Source: SAR202 cluster bacterium | GTDB taxonomy: Bacteria > Chloroflexota > Dehalococcoidia > Lucifugimonadales > GCA-2712585 | DNA: 42,068 nucleotides | Assembly: GCA_016872285.1 (NCBI GenBank) | Contig: VGZZ01000022.1 | Span: 1 to 42,068 of the forward strand | Direction of reading: 5' to 3' | In this document: positions 31,347 to 39,231 of the stretch, piece after piece | Numbering within the stretch: the stretch's first letter is position 1 | How the letters are laid out: every line of letters starts with the position of its first letter | Position numbers and translations under genes: made by a program | The notes under the pieces: model-generated | Told to the model about the DNA's origin: nothing | Databases searched by the model: none | The model's input: the letters and a program-made list of their open reading frames with translations, nothing else

Positions 31347-31493
31347 ATGACAGGCAGAGCCAACTGGTACTACAATCATCCCCCCACCTGCACCTGTGTC
31401 GATTGCAACGAGCGGCGGTTGGGACGCAAGAAGGATAAAGGCAAGAGTTCCTGGTTAAAGAAGTTATGGCCCTTCTCTAAGAACAAGGACTAG
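31347..31493 (+). CDS. Small basic protein with a CTCVDC motif
   Basis: A 48-residue protein starting at ATG with GGAGG a few bases before. The sequence has N-W-Y-Y-N-H-P-P-T-C-T-C-V-D-C-N-E-R-R, then a Lys-rich stretch and W-L-K-K-L-W-P-F. The C-x-C-x-x-C cluster could bind zinc or another metal. A longer frame from 31269 overlaps tRNA-Pro and lacks a ribosome site. It lies 10 bases before the RraA-like gene and may be cotranscribed. I do not recognise a family. Confidence 0.65.
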   Translation: MTGRANWYYNHPPTCTCVDCNERRLGRKKDKGKSSWLKKLWPFSKNKD

Positions 31494-31503
31494 GAGGCGC
31501 GCG

Positions 31504-32247
31504 GTGGCTACGCAAGTCGTTTCTCAAAAAGAGCAAGATGTCCTGAAAATGCTGCGCTCCATACCACTGGGGCCGGTCATCGACGAGATGAACAAGATGG
31601 GCTACCACTGGATGTTGATGGAAGGCGTGCGCTCTCGAACGCCGGGGCGGCGGCTGGCGGGCCGGGCGGTGACCCTTCGATACCTGCCGCCTCGTCCCGA
31701 TGTCCATCAGGAGGTTCGATACGGCACCAAGGACTCGCCCGAATACCGCGCCTACGAGCTGTGCGGCCCGGGCACGGTGCTGGTCATCGACGCCTATGGG
31801 CGCATCGACGAGCGTGGCATTGTGGGCGGGGACGTGAAGTTCCACCGCCTCAAGCGCCGCGGCTGCGAGGGCCTGGTGACCGACGGCTCGGTGCGGGACA
31901 TCAACGAGATGCGGCCCTACGGCTTCGCCATTTTTACTCAGCAGACCTCCCTGGCCGCCGGCCCCACCATACCCTTCGCCTATGGCGTCAACGAAGTCGT
32001 TCAGTGCGGCGGCGTGCTGGTGAGGCCCGGCGACTACATCGTCGGCGAGGACGACGGCGTGGTGGTGATACCGGCGTCGATAATCGAGAAGGTGGTCGAA
32101 GAGGCCTCGGAGCACGACCGGCTGGAGAAGCTGCTGAAGGCGATGATGGACCAGGGCGACTTCTCGCCCGGCCAGTACTACCCCCTGAGCGAGGACAACC
32201 GGCGTCGGCTCAAGGAGGCGGCGGCCAAGAAGGGTATGAAAGCCTAA
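31504..32247 (+). CDS. RraA-like/HMG-aldolase-family protein
   Basis: A 247-residue protein, starting at GTG, of the RraA-like fold. Members are divalent-metal aldolases (4-hydroxy-4-methyl-2-oxoglutarate or 4-carboxy-4-hydroxy-2-oxoadipate) or inhibitors of RNase E. The family motif is visible as G-P-G-T-V-L-V-I-D, G-G-D-V-K-F-H-R-L-K-R-R-G-C-E-G, V-T-D-G-S-V-R-D-I-N-E-M and C-G-G-V-L-V-R-P-G-D-Y-I-V-G-E-D-D-G-V-V-V-I-P. The RD pair and Gly-Asp loop suggest an aldolase. Followed by a terminator, then transport and dehydrogenase genes, so it belongs near a carboxylic-acid pathway. Confidence 0.85.
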   Translation: MATQVVSQKEQDVLKMLRSIPLGPVIDEMNKMGYHWMLMEGVRSRTPGRRLAGRAVTLRYLPPRPDVHQEVRYGTKDSPEYRAYELCGPGTVLVIDAYGRIDERGIVGGDVKFHRLKRRGCEGLVTDGSVRDINEMRPYGFAIFTQQTSLAAGPTIPFAYGVNEVVQCGGVLVRPGDYIVGEDDGVVVIPASIIEKVVEEASEHDRLEKLLKAMMDQGDFSPGQYYPLSEDNRRRLKEAAAKKGMKA

Positions 32248-32269
32248 AGGATTTGTGTTAACCTTTCGT

Positions 32270-32311
32270 CCCGTCCAGATGACCGTTAGGCATCGGGGCG
32301 GGTCTTCTTTT
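32270..32311 (+). terminator. Rho-independent terminator after the RraA-like gene
   Basis: CCCGTCCAGATG (32270-32281) pairs with CATCGGGGCGGG (32291-32302) with one wobble and one mismatch, then TCTTCTTTT. It lies between the RraA-like gene and the first MFS gene, so the latter probably has its own promoter. Confidence 0.75.
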
Positions 32312-32340
32312 GCCCTGGTGGCCGCAATAGCAAGGCTTCT

Positions 32341-33561
32341 TTGAAAAAACTCCACGAATACGCCGCCCTCCGTTCCCTCAAATACCCCGCCTTCCGATAT
32401 CTGTGGCTATCCGTCTTCCTGTGGGCAGCGGCCAACTGGATGCAGCGGCTGGCGGTGAGCTGGCTTGTGCTGAAAGAGACTGAGAGTCCCATAGCCGTGT
32501 CCATGGTCTATGCCTTCAACTTCATGCCCAACCTGTTCCTGGGGCCTTTCGCCGGCGTTATCCTGGACAGGGTCAACCGCAAGCACATGCTGGTGGTCAT
32601 CCAGTTAGCGGCGGGGCTGTCGTGTCTCGCCATCGCTGTCGCGGCGCTGATGGGCAGCGCCCACACGTGGTTTATTTTAACGATGTCCGGCGTTTTCGGC
32701 GTGTCAGTAGCTTTCAACATCCCGACGGTGCCCAGTATGGTCTTCGACATCGTCGAGCCGCAGGACGCGCTAAACGCCAACGCCCTGCGGACCATTGCCT
32801 TCCGCATCATGGGCATCATCGGCTCCGCCGTGGGTGGCGTACTGGTGGCGGTCATCGGCGTCGGTGGGACAGTGCTGACCTCCAGCGTCATCTTTGGCCT
32901 GGCGGCTTTTAACACCGCGCTGATCAGGTACCAGGGGCCGAAGCGGGAGGTCGCCAGAAAGTCGGTGATGCGGGAGATGTGGGAGGGATTTCGTTATTTC
33001 AGCCGCAACGGCGCTGTGGGGAGCATGATCGTCGCGGCCATGTTCGCCGAAGCCTTTGGCTTCGGAATGCTGGCCCTGGTGCCGTTCTTTGCCAACGAGG
33101 GGTTTTTGGACGTGGGGTCGGAGGGGCTGGGAGTGATGCAGGGCATGGTGGGCCTGGGCGGCGGCATCGCGGGCGTGTTCCTGGCCACGTATGGCAAGCA
33201 GGGGCGGCGAGGCTGGCTCCTAGTCATCGGCTTTGTTTTCTACAGCGTTTTCGTCGGCATCTTCGGCGCGTCCAACATATTCGCGCTGTCTATGGCGATG
33301 CTGCTGGGGTTTGGCCTGGCGGCGGGCCTTTTCGACATGACCATCGTGGTGCTATTGCAGGCCAACGTGCCCCAGGAGATGCGAGGACGCGTAATGGGGG
33401 CGTGGACGCTGGCCCTGGGCTTTGGGCCGGTGGGGGCGCTGCTGCTGGGCCTGTGGGGGGAGCTGTGGGGCGTCCGCGTGGCGCTGTACATCGGCTCGGC
33501 GATACTGGCGGCGGCGGCTGTGGCCCTAATCGCGACGCCCTGGGTGCGACGGCTGGCCTAG
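32341..33561 (+). CDS. MFS transporter (DHA3-like), first of a tandem pair
   Basis: A 406-residue, about 12-helix transporter of the major facilitator superfamily in the EntS/DHA3-like group, starting at TTG. The N-terminus has Y-P-A-F-R-Y-L-W-L-S and A-A-A-N-W-M-Q-R-L-A-V-S-W-L-V-L-K. The loop 2-3 motif is G-V-I-L-D-R-V-N-R-K-H. The C-terminus has M-R-G-R-V-M-G-A-W. The substrate is unknown; export of a metabolite is likely. The next gene is a close paralogue, clearly more than half identical over the first 60 residues. Confidence 0.88.
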   Translation: MKKLHEYAALRSLKYPAFRYLWLSVFLWAAANWMQRLAVSWLVLKETESPIAVSMVYAFNFMPNLFLGPFAGVILDRVNRKHMLVVIQLAAGLSCLAIAVAALMGSAHTWFILTMSGVFGVSVAFNIPTVPSMVFDIVEPQDALNANALRTIAFRIMGIIGSAVGGVLVAVIGVGGTVLTSSVIFGLAAFNTALIRYQGPKREVARKSVMREMWEGFRYFSRNGAVGSMIVAAMFAEAFGFGMLALVPFFANEGFLDVGSEGLGVMQGMVGLGGGIAGVFLATYGKQGRRGWLLVIGFVFYSVFVGIFGASNIFALSMAMLLGFGLAAGLFDMTIVVLLQANVPQEMRGRVMGAWTLALGFGPVGALLLGLWGELWGVRVALYIGSAILAAAAVALIATPWVRRLA

Positions 33562-33615
33562 CTTTGGCTGTATAATCCAACCCATGCCTAAAAGACACCC
33601 TGGCCTGGACTAGCC

Positions 33616-34839
33616 GTGGCCCGCGGCCCCCGAATCCACGCCCTACGCTCCTTTCAGTACCCGGCTTTCCGTTACCTTTGGGTCTCAGCCTTCCTGTGGG
33701 CCGCCGCCAACTGGATGCAGCGGCTGGCAGTAAGCTGGCTGGTCTTGAAGGTCACAGGCAGCCCCTTTGCCGTCGCGTTGGTCTTCGCCCTGAACCACCT
33801 GCCCATCCTTCTGCTTGGCCCCTTTGTCGGCATCCTGATGGACCGGGTCAATCGAAAGCATCTGCTGATGGCCAACCAGGTAGCCGCGACGCTGACCTGC
33901 ATAGTCATCGCCCTGGTAGCCTACTCCGACAACCCCCAGGTGTGGCTTGTCATGGTCCTGTCCTTTGTCTTCGGCGTGTCTATGGCCTTCAACGGCCCTC
34001 TTATCAACACCCTGATGTTCGACATCGTGGACGCCAAGGACGCTTTGAACGCCAACGCCCTGCGGTCCATAGGCCAGCGCTCCATGAGCATTGTCGGAGC
34101 GACGCTGGGCGGGGTGCTGACGGACGTGGTGGGCGTCGGCACCGCGGTGATGGTGTCGGCGGGAATACTGCTGGTGGCCCTGGGCAACACGGCGTTGATG
34201 AAATACCAGCGCCTCGTGGTGCAGTGGGCCAAGGCCGGGGTCTTTCGCCAGTTGGCGGAAGGCGTCCGGCACTTCAGGCACAACCCTCCTGTGAAAACCA
34301 TGCTGCTGGGGACTATGGTGGCGGAGGGCTTCGGCTACGGCTCCCTGTCCCTGCTGCCCCTCTTCGCCGACGAAGGGGTCCTGGACGTCGGCTCCAAGGG
34401 CCTGGGCGTTATGCAGGGTGCCATAGGCATGGGCGGGGCTGTCGCAGGTTTTATCTGGGCCGGCTTCAGCCAGCACAAGCGTCGAGGCCTGGTGCTGGCC
34501 CTGGCCTTTGTGTGCTACGGCGTGGCGATGGCAGGCTTCTCCGTCTCCGACGTGTTTCTCCTGTCCCTGGCGGCGCTGTTGCTCTTCGGCATAGCCGCCG
34601 GCACCTATGACATGACCATTGTGGTGCTGCTGCAGGGGAACGTGCCGACGGAGATGCGGGGCCGAGTTATGGGGGCGTGGAGCTTCGCCATTGGCATCCA
34701 GCCGCTGGGGGCCATGGTGCTGGGCGCGCTGGCAGAGGCCTTCGGGGTCAGGGTTGCCATGGCGTCGGCGGCGGGCATACTGGTGGTCACATCCTTGTTT
34801 TCTATGCTGGCGGTACCTCACGTGCGCCGCCTGGCTTAA
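33616..34839 (+). CDS. MFS transporter (DHA3-like), second of a tandem pair
   Basis: A 407-residue MFS transporter starting at GTG, 54 bases after its paralogue. It shares Y-P-A-F-R-Y-L-W, W-M-Q-R-L-A-V-S-W-L-V-L-K, D-R-V-N-R-K-H and E-M-R-G-R-V-M-G-A-W with the preceding protein, and also G-S-K-G-L-G-V-M-Q-G versus G-S-E-G-L-G-V-M-Q-G. A TATAAT (33571-33576) in the short gap is a possible internal promoter, without a clear -35. Tandem duplication is the simplest origin. Divergence outside the motifs suggests different substrates or partners. Confidence 0.88.
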   Translation: MARGPRIHALRSFQYPAFRYLWVSAFLWAAANWMQRLAVSWLVLKVTGSPFAVALVFALNHLPILLLGPFVGILMDRVNRKHLLMANQVAATLTCIVIALVAYSDNPQVWLVMVLSFVFGVSMAFNGPLINTLMFDIVDAKDALNANALRSIGQRSMSIVGATLGGVLTDVVGVGTAVMVSAGILLVALGNTALMKYQRLVVQWAKAGVFRQLAEGVRHFRHNPPVKTMLLGTMVAEGFGYGSLSLLPLFADEGVLDVGSKGLGVMQGAIGMGGAVAGFIWAGFSQHKRRGLVLALAFVCYGVAMAGFSVSDVFLLSLAALLLFGIAAGTYDMTIVVLLQGNVPTEMRGRVMGAWSFAIGIQPLGAMVLGALAEAFGVRVAMASAAGILVVTSLFSMLAVPHVRRLA

Positions 34840-34910
34840 CGGTTGCTCACGGGCCGTTCATGGGCTAGTCTATGGGCGCATTCACTTCAAATCTATAGGA
34901 GACCAACTCC

Positions 34911-35696
34911 ATGCCCCAGGGAAAGTCCCGTCTTGAAGGTAAGGTAGCCATTGTCACCGGCGCCGGCGCGCGAGGCAGGGTCATGGGCAACGGCAAGGCC
35001 GCGGCCATACTCTTCGCCCGCGAAGGGGCAAAGGTGGTGGCTATGGACGTGTCCGAGGAGCGCCTGGCCGACACCATCGCCGTCATCCGAGAGGACGGCG
35101 GCGACGCCATACCCTTCGTCGGTGATGTCACCAAGTCCGGCGACTGCAAGGCGATGGTTAAGGCGGCGGTGTCCAAGTATGGGAAGTTGGACATCCTTCA
35201 TAACAACGTCGGCATCAACGGCCCGGGCAGCGTGGTGGACGTCACCGAGGATGACTGGGACATGGTGATGTCCGTGAACCTGACGAGTATGGTATTGACG
35301 AGCAAATTCGCCATTCCCGAGATGATAAAGAGCGGCGGCGGCGCCATTGTCAACATTTCATCTATATCGGCCATACGCCCTCGTGGCATGACCTCATATA
35401 CGGTGTCCAAAGCGGGCGTGGTGGCCCTGACCAAGGCCATGGCTCTGGACTACGCCCCGCAGAGGATTCGCGTCAACTGCCTGCTGCCCGGCCCGGCCTA
35501 CACGTCCATGGTGGCGGGCGGTATGTCGGAGGAGATGCGGGACCTGCGGCGGCAGGCGTCGCCCCTGGGCATTGAGGGCAGCTCCTGGGACATCGCCTAC
35601 GCTGCGTTGTATCTAGCCAGCGACGAGGCGCGATGGGTCACGGGGGCGGAGATTGTTGTCGACGGCGGCGTAAGCCTCGTCAATGCCAAGCGGTAG
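34911..35696 (+). CDS. Short-chain dehydrogenase/reductase
   Basis: A 261-residue SDR. The cofactor loop reads T-G-A-G-A-R-G-R-V-M-G-N-G-K-A, an extended form of the usual T-G-x-x-x-G-I-G. Then come N-N-V-G-I-N-G, Ser in N-I-S-S-I-S, and Tyr/Lys in T-S-Y-T-V-S-K-A-G. The C-terminal W-V-T-G-A-E-I-V-V-D-G-G-V-S is standard. Asp after beta 2 (M-D-V-S) suggests NAD. It is followed by the Ldh-family gene with a 20-base gap, so both may oxidise hydroxy acids of one pathway. Confidence 0.92.
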   Translation: MPQGKSRLEGKVAIVTGAGARGRVMGNGKAAAILFAREGAKVVAMDVSEERLADTIAVIREDGGDAIPFVGDVTKSGDCKAMVKAAVSKYGKLDILHNNVGINGPGSVVDVTEDDWDMVMSVNLTSMVLTSKFAIPEMIKSGGGAIVNISSISAIRPRGMTSYTVSKAGVVALTKAMALDYAPQRIRVNCLLPGPAYTSMVAGGMSEEMRDLRRQASPLGIEGSSWDIAYAALYLASDEARWVTGAEIVVDGGVSLVNAKR

Positions 35697-35716
35697 ATTC
35701 GCAGAAGGAGGCGGAC

Positions 35717-36802
35717 ATGGTGGAGCAGTTTAAGCTCAAGCCGGAGGAGTCGGTGCGGGTCAGCGAGAAGGCCCTGCGTGCTACCGTCCAGGCCATGTTC
35801 CAGAAGGTGGGACTGGGGCGTGACGACGCCGCGCTGGCCACCGACGTGCTGGTCACTGCCGATCTGCGGGGCGTAGATACTCATGGCGTCTCCAACCTCC
35901 TCCGTCTATATCTAGAGCGATACCAGAATGGCAACATCAATGCCAAGCCCAACTGGCGCATTCTTCGCGAGTCCCCTACCACCGCAACCATTGATTCGGA
36001 CACGGGCCACGGCATCATCATCACGCCCAAGGCTATGGAAATCGCCGTTGAGAAAGCTAGAAAGACCGGCGTGGGTATGGTGACCGTCACCAACGCGCGG
36101 CACCTGGCTATGGCGTCGTACCATGCCATGGTCGCGCTGAAGCACGACATGATCGGCGTATGCATGACCAGCAGCCCGCCGACGGTGGTGCCCACCTTCG
36201 CCGGCAAGCCTCTGCTGGGCACCAACCCCATCGCCTTCGCCGCGCCGGCGGACAAGGAGCCGCCCTTTGTTTTCGACGCAGCCACCAGCGTCATCCCCGA
36301 CAACAAGGTGCACATCGCGCGTCGCCTGGGCATCCCGCTCCTACCCGGCTGGTTGGCCGACGACGAGGGCCGCCCCATCATGGAGCCGACGCCCGCGCCG
36401 GAGTTCGGCAAGCACAAGTTGGTCCCACTGGGCAGCGTGCGCGAGATGGGATCCCACAAAGGCTACGGCCTGGGCGCGATTGTCGACATCCTGTGCGCGG
36501 TGTTATCCAATAGCGGCTTCGGCGCTATGCGGCCTCGAATGACCTTCGCCCACTACGTTGCCGCCTACAACGTCGAAGCCTTTACCGACCTGCCGCGGTT
36601 CAAGTCGATGATGGATGAGTTCCTGCGCACCCTGAAGTCCACGCCGACCGCCCCGGGCCACGACCGTGTGCTGGTGGCGGGGCAGCTGGAGTGGGAGACT
36701 ACGCAAGACCGTCTAAAGAACGGCATACCTCTCCATCAAGAGGTCATCGATTGGTTTAAGAAGGCCTGCGGCGATATGGGCATCGCGTATAACTTGACCT
36801 AG
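35717..36802 (+). CDS. Malate/L-lactate/ureidoglycolate dehydrogenase family (Ldh_2) protein
   Basis: A 361-residue NAD(P)-dependent 2-hydroxyacid dehydrogenase of the Ldh_2 family (malate, L-lactate, L-sulfolactate, ureidoglycolate enzymes). The ATG at 35717 follows GGAGG. Motifs: A-D-L-R-G-V-D-T-H-G-V-S-N-L with the catalytic His near 56, G-V-G-M-V-T-V-T-N-A-R-H near 117, G-T-N-P-I-A-F-A-A-P near 174, and G-S-H-K-G-Y-G-L near 250. Substrate is not readable. Gene order with the upstream SDR and transporters suggests catabolism of a hydroxycarboxylic acid. Confidence 0.92.
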   Translation: MVEQFKLKPEESVRVSEKALRATVQAMFQKVGLGRDDAALATDVLVTADLRGVDTHGVSNLLRLYLERYQNGNINAKPNWRILRESPTTATIDSDTGHGIIITPKAMEIAVEKARKTGVGMVTVTNARHLAMASYHAMVALKHDMIGVCMTSSPPTVVPTFAGKPLLGTNPIAFAAPADKEPPFVFDAATSVIPDNKVHIARRLGIPLLPGWLADDEGRPIMEPTPAPEFGKHKLVPLGSVREMGSHKGYGLGAIVDILCAVLSNSGFGAMRPRMTFAHYVAAYNVEAFTDLPRFKSMMDEFLRTLKSTPTAPGHDRVLVAGQLEWETTQDRLKNGIPLHQEVIDWFKKACGDMGIAYNLT

Positions 36803-36902
36803 ACCCGGGGCCCAAAGTATCGAGGCGTTTGCCTTTAGCCCCTAAGTCCGAGGGTGTAGAATGGTATGACGACTTTCGTAGCATAGGTATTAAGAAACAG
36901 CA

Positions 36903-37568
36903 ATGCTGATTGAGCCAGCCAGTTCGGTTACAGACGCAGTCCTGGCGCTGGCGGCGCTGTTCGCGGCCTCCAGCCTGAGCGGCGAGGGGAAGACCTACAC
37001 CCGCTGGCGCTGGGCCTTTGTGTTCATCGGCGCCGCCGCGCTCCTCGGGGCGGTCCATCACGGATTCCTGGAGGAAACGCCTTCCGTCGCGCGGCATACC
37101 TGGGCGGCCATTACCATCCTGGTCGCCATCAGCATATCCTTCGTGCTGTCGGCGACAATATCCACAGTCTTGGGCGAAGGCCGGGGGAAAATACTGCTGG
37201 CCGTGCGCACAGTGAGCCTGGCGGTCTTCATCGTTCTCGCCGTCATGGGACACGCCACCATGTCCACCCTGATGATCAGCGAGGGCGGCACTATGCTAAT
37301 CATCCTGGGGCTGTGGGCCACGGCGCTGTGGAAGAGGACGCCTGTTGTGACGTTTATAATCGCTTCCATTGTTATAAGCGGGGCCGGAGGCGTTGTGCGG
37401 AGCCTGCCCGTTGGCGTGGACATAGGGGGCTGGCACTTCGGCGGGGCGGCCTGGTTCCATATCATGCAGACGTTAGGGATTGTCCTGCTATTCTTTGGTG
37501 TGGAGCGATGGGGATATAGACGGGTTGAAGCCAGAAAAATCAGGAGAGGCGGGACCTGGGTGACGTAG
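36903..37568 (+). CDS. Polytopic membrane protein, His in helices
   Basis: A 221-residue protein with about seven membrane helices. Helices include A-V-L-A-L-A-A-L-F-A-A-S-S, W-A-F-V-F-I-G-A-A-A-L-L-G-A, and T-L-G-I-V-L-L-F-F-G-V-E. Histidines occur in or near helices (A-V-H-H-G-F, A-A-W-F-H-I-M-Q). I recall DUF6962-like membrane proteins of similar layout, but do not claim membership. There is no obvious ribosome site, and the gene is separate from the Ldh gene by 100 bases. Function unknown. Confidence 0.7.
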   Translation: MLIEPASSVTDAVLALAALFAASSLSGEGKTYTRWRWAFVFIGAAALLGAVHHGFLEETPSVARHTWAAITILVAISISFVLSATISTVLGEGRGKILLAVRTVSLAVFIVLAVMGHATMSTLMISEGGTMLIILGLWATALWKRTPVVTFIIASIVISGAGGVVRSLPVGVDIGGWHFGGAAWFHIMQTLGIVLLFFGVERWGYRRVEARKIRRGGTWVT

Positions 37569-37660
37569 CCGAGTTTCGCGCCGCTGGACGCGCAGCGGAC
37601 ACAGATGCCCACCCCGGACTGGGCCGGCGACTAGCCTGGTCTAGGGTTTAGAGGCGCGAC

Positions 37661-38062
37661 ATGGCGGATATCAAGTGGAAGACGCTGACGGATATCAAGC
37701 CAGACCAGGAATACCTGGTCATGGCATCCTTCCTGCCATTGAGGGGTCTGTGGCGCGTGCCCAGGTTTCTTTTCTACACCGCGGACATACAAAAACAGCT
37801 TAACCAGACCAGGGGAGTCGTCGGATATGGGCTGAGGGCGCTTTTGCTCAAGCGTCGCTTTTACACGCTGTCGGCGTGGGAGAGCCAGGAGGCGCTAAGC
37901 GAGTTCAACAGGGCCATGCCCCATAGCGAGATTGCGATGCGTCTGAAGCGGCGCATGGGCAAGTCCAAGTTCGTGTTCTGGAAGGCCAAGGGGAGCGGAC
38001 TGCCGCCGACATGGGATCAGGCTTTTAGCAGACTCGCGATGCCGAAGGAGCCTAAGGGTTAG
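37661..38062 (+). CDS. Small protein with dimeric alpha/beta-barrel-like pattern
   Basis: A 133-residue basic protein with L-V-M-A-S-F-L-P-L-R-G-L-W-R-V-P, G-V-V-G-Y-G-L-R-A, and F-Y-T-L-S-A-W-E-S-Q-E-A-L-S-E-F near 67-82, a pattern like monooxygenase or DUF3291-type dimeric barrels. It may act on or bind small molecules; no catalytic residues can be assigned. Its stop overlaps the stop of the convergent threonine-synthase-like gene by 4 bases. Confidence 0.7.
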   Translation: MADIKWKTLTDIKPDQEYLVMASFLPLRGLWRVPRFLFYTADIQKQLNQTRGVVGYGLRALLLKRRFYTLSAWESQEALSEFNRAMPHSEIAMRLKRRMGKSKFVFWKAKGSGLPPTWDQAFSRLAMPKEPKG

Positions 38063-39126
38063 CCCGCCGGTATCCTGTCCTTAAATCCAAACCCCGTCAG
38101 CGGCGCCAGCACCACCTCGTCCCGCCCAATGGCCCCCGCCCGCACCAGCGCCTCCAACCCCGCCAGCGCCGCCGCCGAAGTCGGCTCCGCCAGCAGACCT
38201 TCCTCGCTCGCTAGCAGCGATTGCCATAGCAGAATCGACTCCTCAGACACCGCCACCGCTTGGCCGCCGCTGTCGTTGATTACTTGAAGGCATTGTTGAA
38301 GCCTCGGCGGGCGTTCCACGGCGATGCCGCCCGCCACCGTAGCCACGCCCCCGCTGGGCCGCCACGCGTCGCCTCGATATGCCGACGCTAGCGGCTGGCA
38401 GGCTTCGGTCTGGACGGCGTGAAGCCTTGGCATGGACTTGGCCCTGCCATCCTTCATAGCCTCCACCCAACCCTTCCACGCGCCAATGAGCAGCGACCCG
38501 TTGCCGACAGGGAAGAGGACGTGTCGGGGCGGCGGGTCCATCTGGGTAATGACCTCTTGAGCAAAACTTTTAGTGCCCTCGATAAAGTAGGGACTGAGGT
38601 TATGAGAGGCATAGACTACGCCCTGCTCTCGGCAGTAGCGCTGGCAGGCCTCCGTCACCGCCTGCCGTCCGCCCTCGACCTTCACAATCTCGGCGCCGTA
38701 AAAGGCGATCTGCGACAGCTTCATGGCGGGCGCTGAGGCCGGGACAAAGATGGTGGCCTTGATGCCGGCGCGGGCTGAGTATGCAGCCATGGCCGCCCCG
38801 GCGTTCCCTGACGAGTCCTCGGCCACTCGCGATACGCCGTGGTCTTTGAGCATGGACACCAGCATGGCCGCGCCACGGTCCTTGAAAGAGCCAGTGGGGT
38901 TGCGGTACTCCAGCTTGGCGTAGAGGCGGCGCAGGCCCAGCCGCCGACCGATGGCGTCAAGTTGCACGACAGGGGTGTGACCCTCGCTCATGGTCACGGC
39001 CAGGGGGCTGGTGATAGGTGTGGAGGGGTCCACGTCCACGGGTGCGCCGCAGTCCTCGCAGGCCAGGAGGTTGGGCGAGGCCGGATGGGGCTTGTGGCAC
39101 TGGGCGCAGACAAACTTTGTATCCAT
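38059..39126 (-). CDS. thrC: Threonine synthase-like PLP enzyme
   Basis: A 355-residue fold-type II PLP enzyme. The N-terminal zinc ribbon has Cys7, Cys10, Cys23 and Cys26. The PLP lysine is Lys82 in N-P-T-G-S-F-K-D-R-G. Then come E-D-S-S-G-N-A-G-A-A-M-A-A-Y, and the phosphate loop F-P-V-G-N-G-S-L-L. This matches threonine synthase (phosphohomoserine to threonine). Related cysteate or dehydratase enzymes share the core, so thrC is probable, not certain. No threonine-pathway gene is nearby. Confidence 0.85.
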   Translation of the reverse strand: MDTKFVCAQCHKPHPASPNLLACEDCGAPVDVDPSTPITSPLAVTMSEGHTPVVQLDAIGRRLGLRRLYAKLEYRNPTGSFKDRGAAMLVSMLKDHGVSRVAEDSSGNAGAAMAAYSARAGIKATIFVPASAPAMKLSQIAFYGAEIVKVEGGRQAVTEACQRYCREQGVVYASHNLSPYFIEGTKSFAQEVITQMDPPPRHVLFPVGNGSLLIGAWKGWVEAMKDGRAKSMPRLHAVQTEACQPLASAYRGDAWRPSGGVATVAGGIAVERPPRLQQCLQVINDSGGQAVAVSEESILLWQSLLASEEGLLAEPTSAAALAGLEALVRAGAIGRDEVVLAPLTGFGFKDRIPAG

Positions 39127-39231
39127 GGGGACACTATACTACCCTGCCGTGGGCCTTGCTAAGTATCACTGATAGCTATATCGTTGTCGGCTATTGCGCT
39201 CGGTTTGATTACTGAGCGAGGGTTGAAACTT

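Noticed and set aside
31477-32355. 292-codon open frame antisense to the RraA-like gene
   Set aside because: Long but composition-driven (His/Gln/Leu-rich), fully antisense to a recognisable family gene.
33685-34821. 378-codon open frame antisense to the second MFS gene
   Set aside because: GC-rich codon bias of the sense gene leaves this frame open; sequence is His/Gln-rich without domain features.
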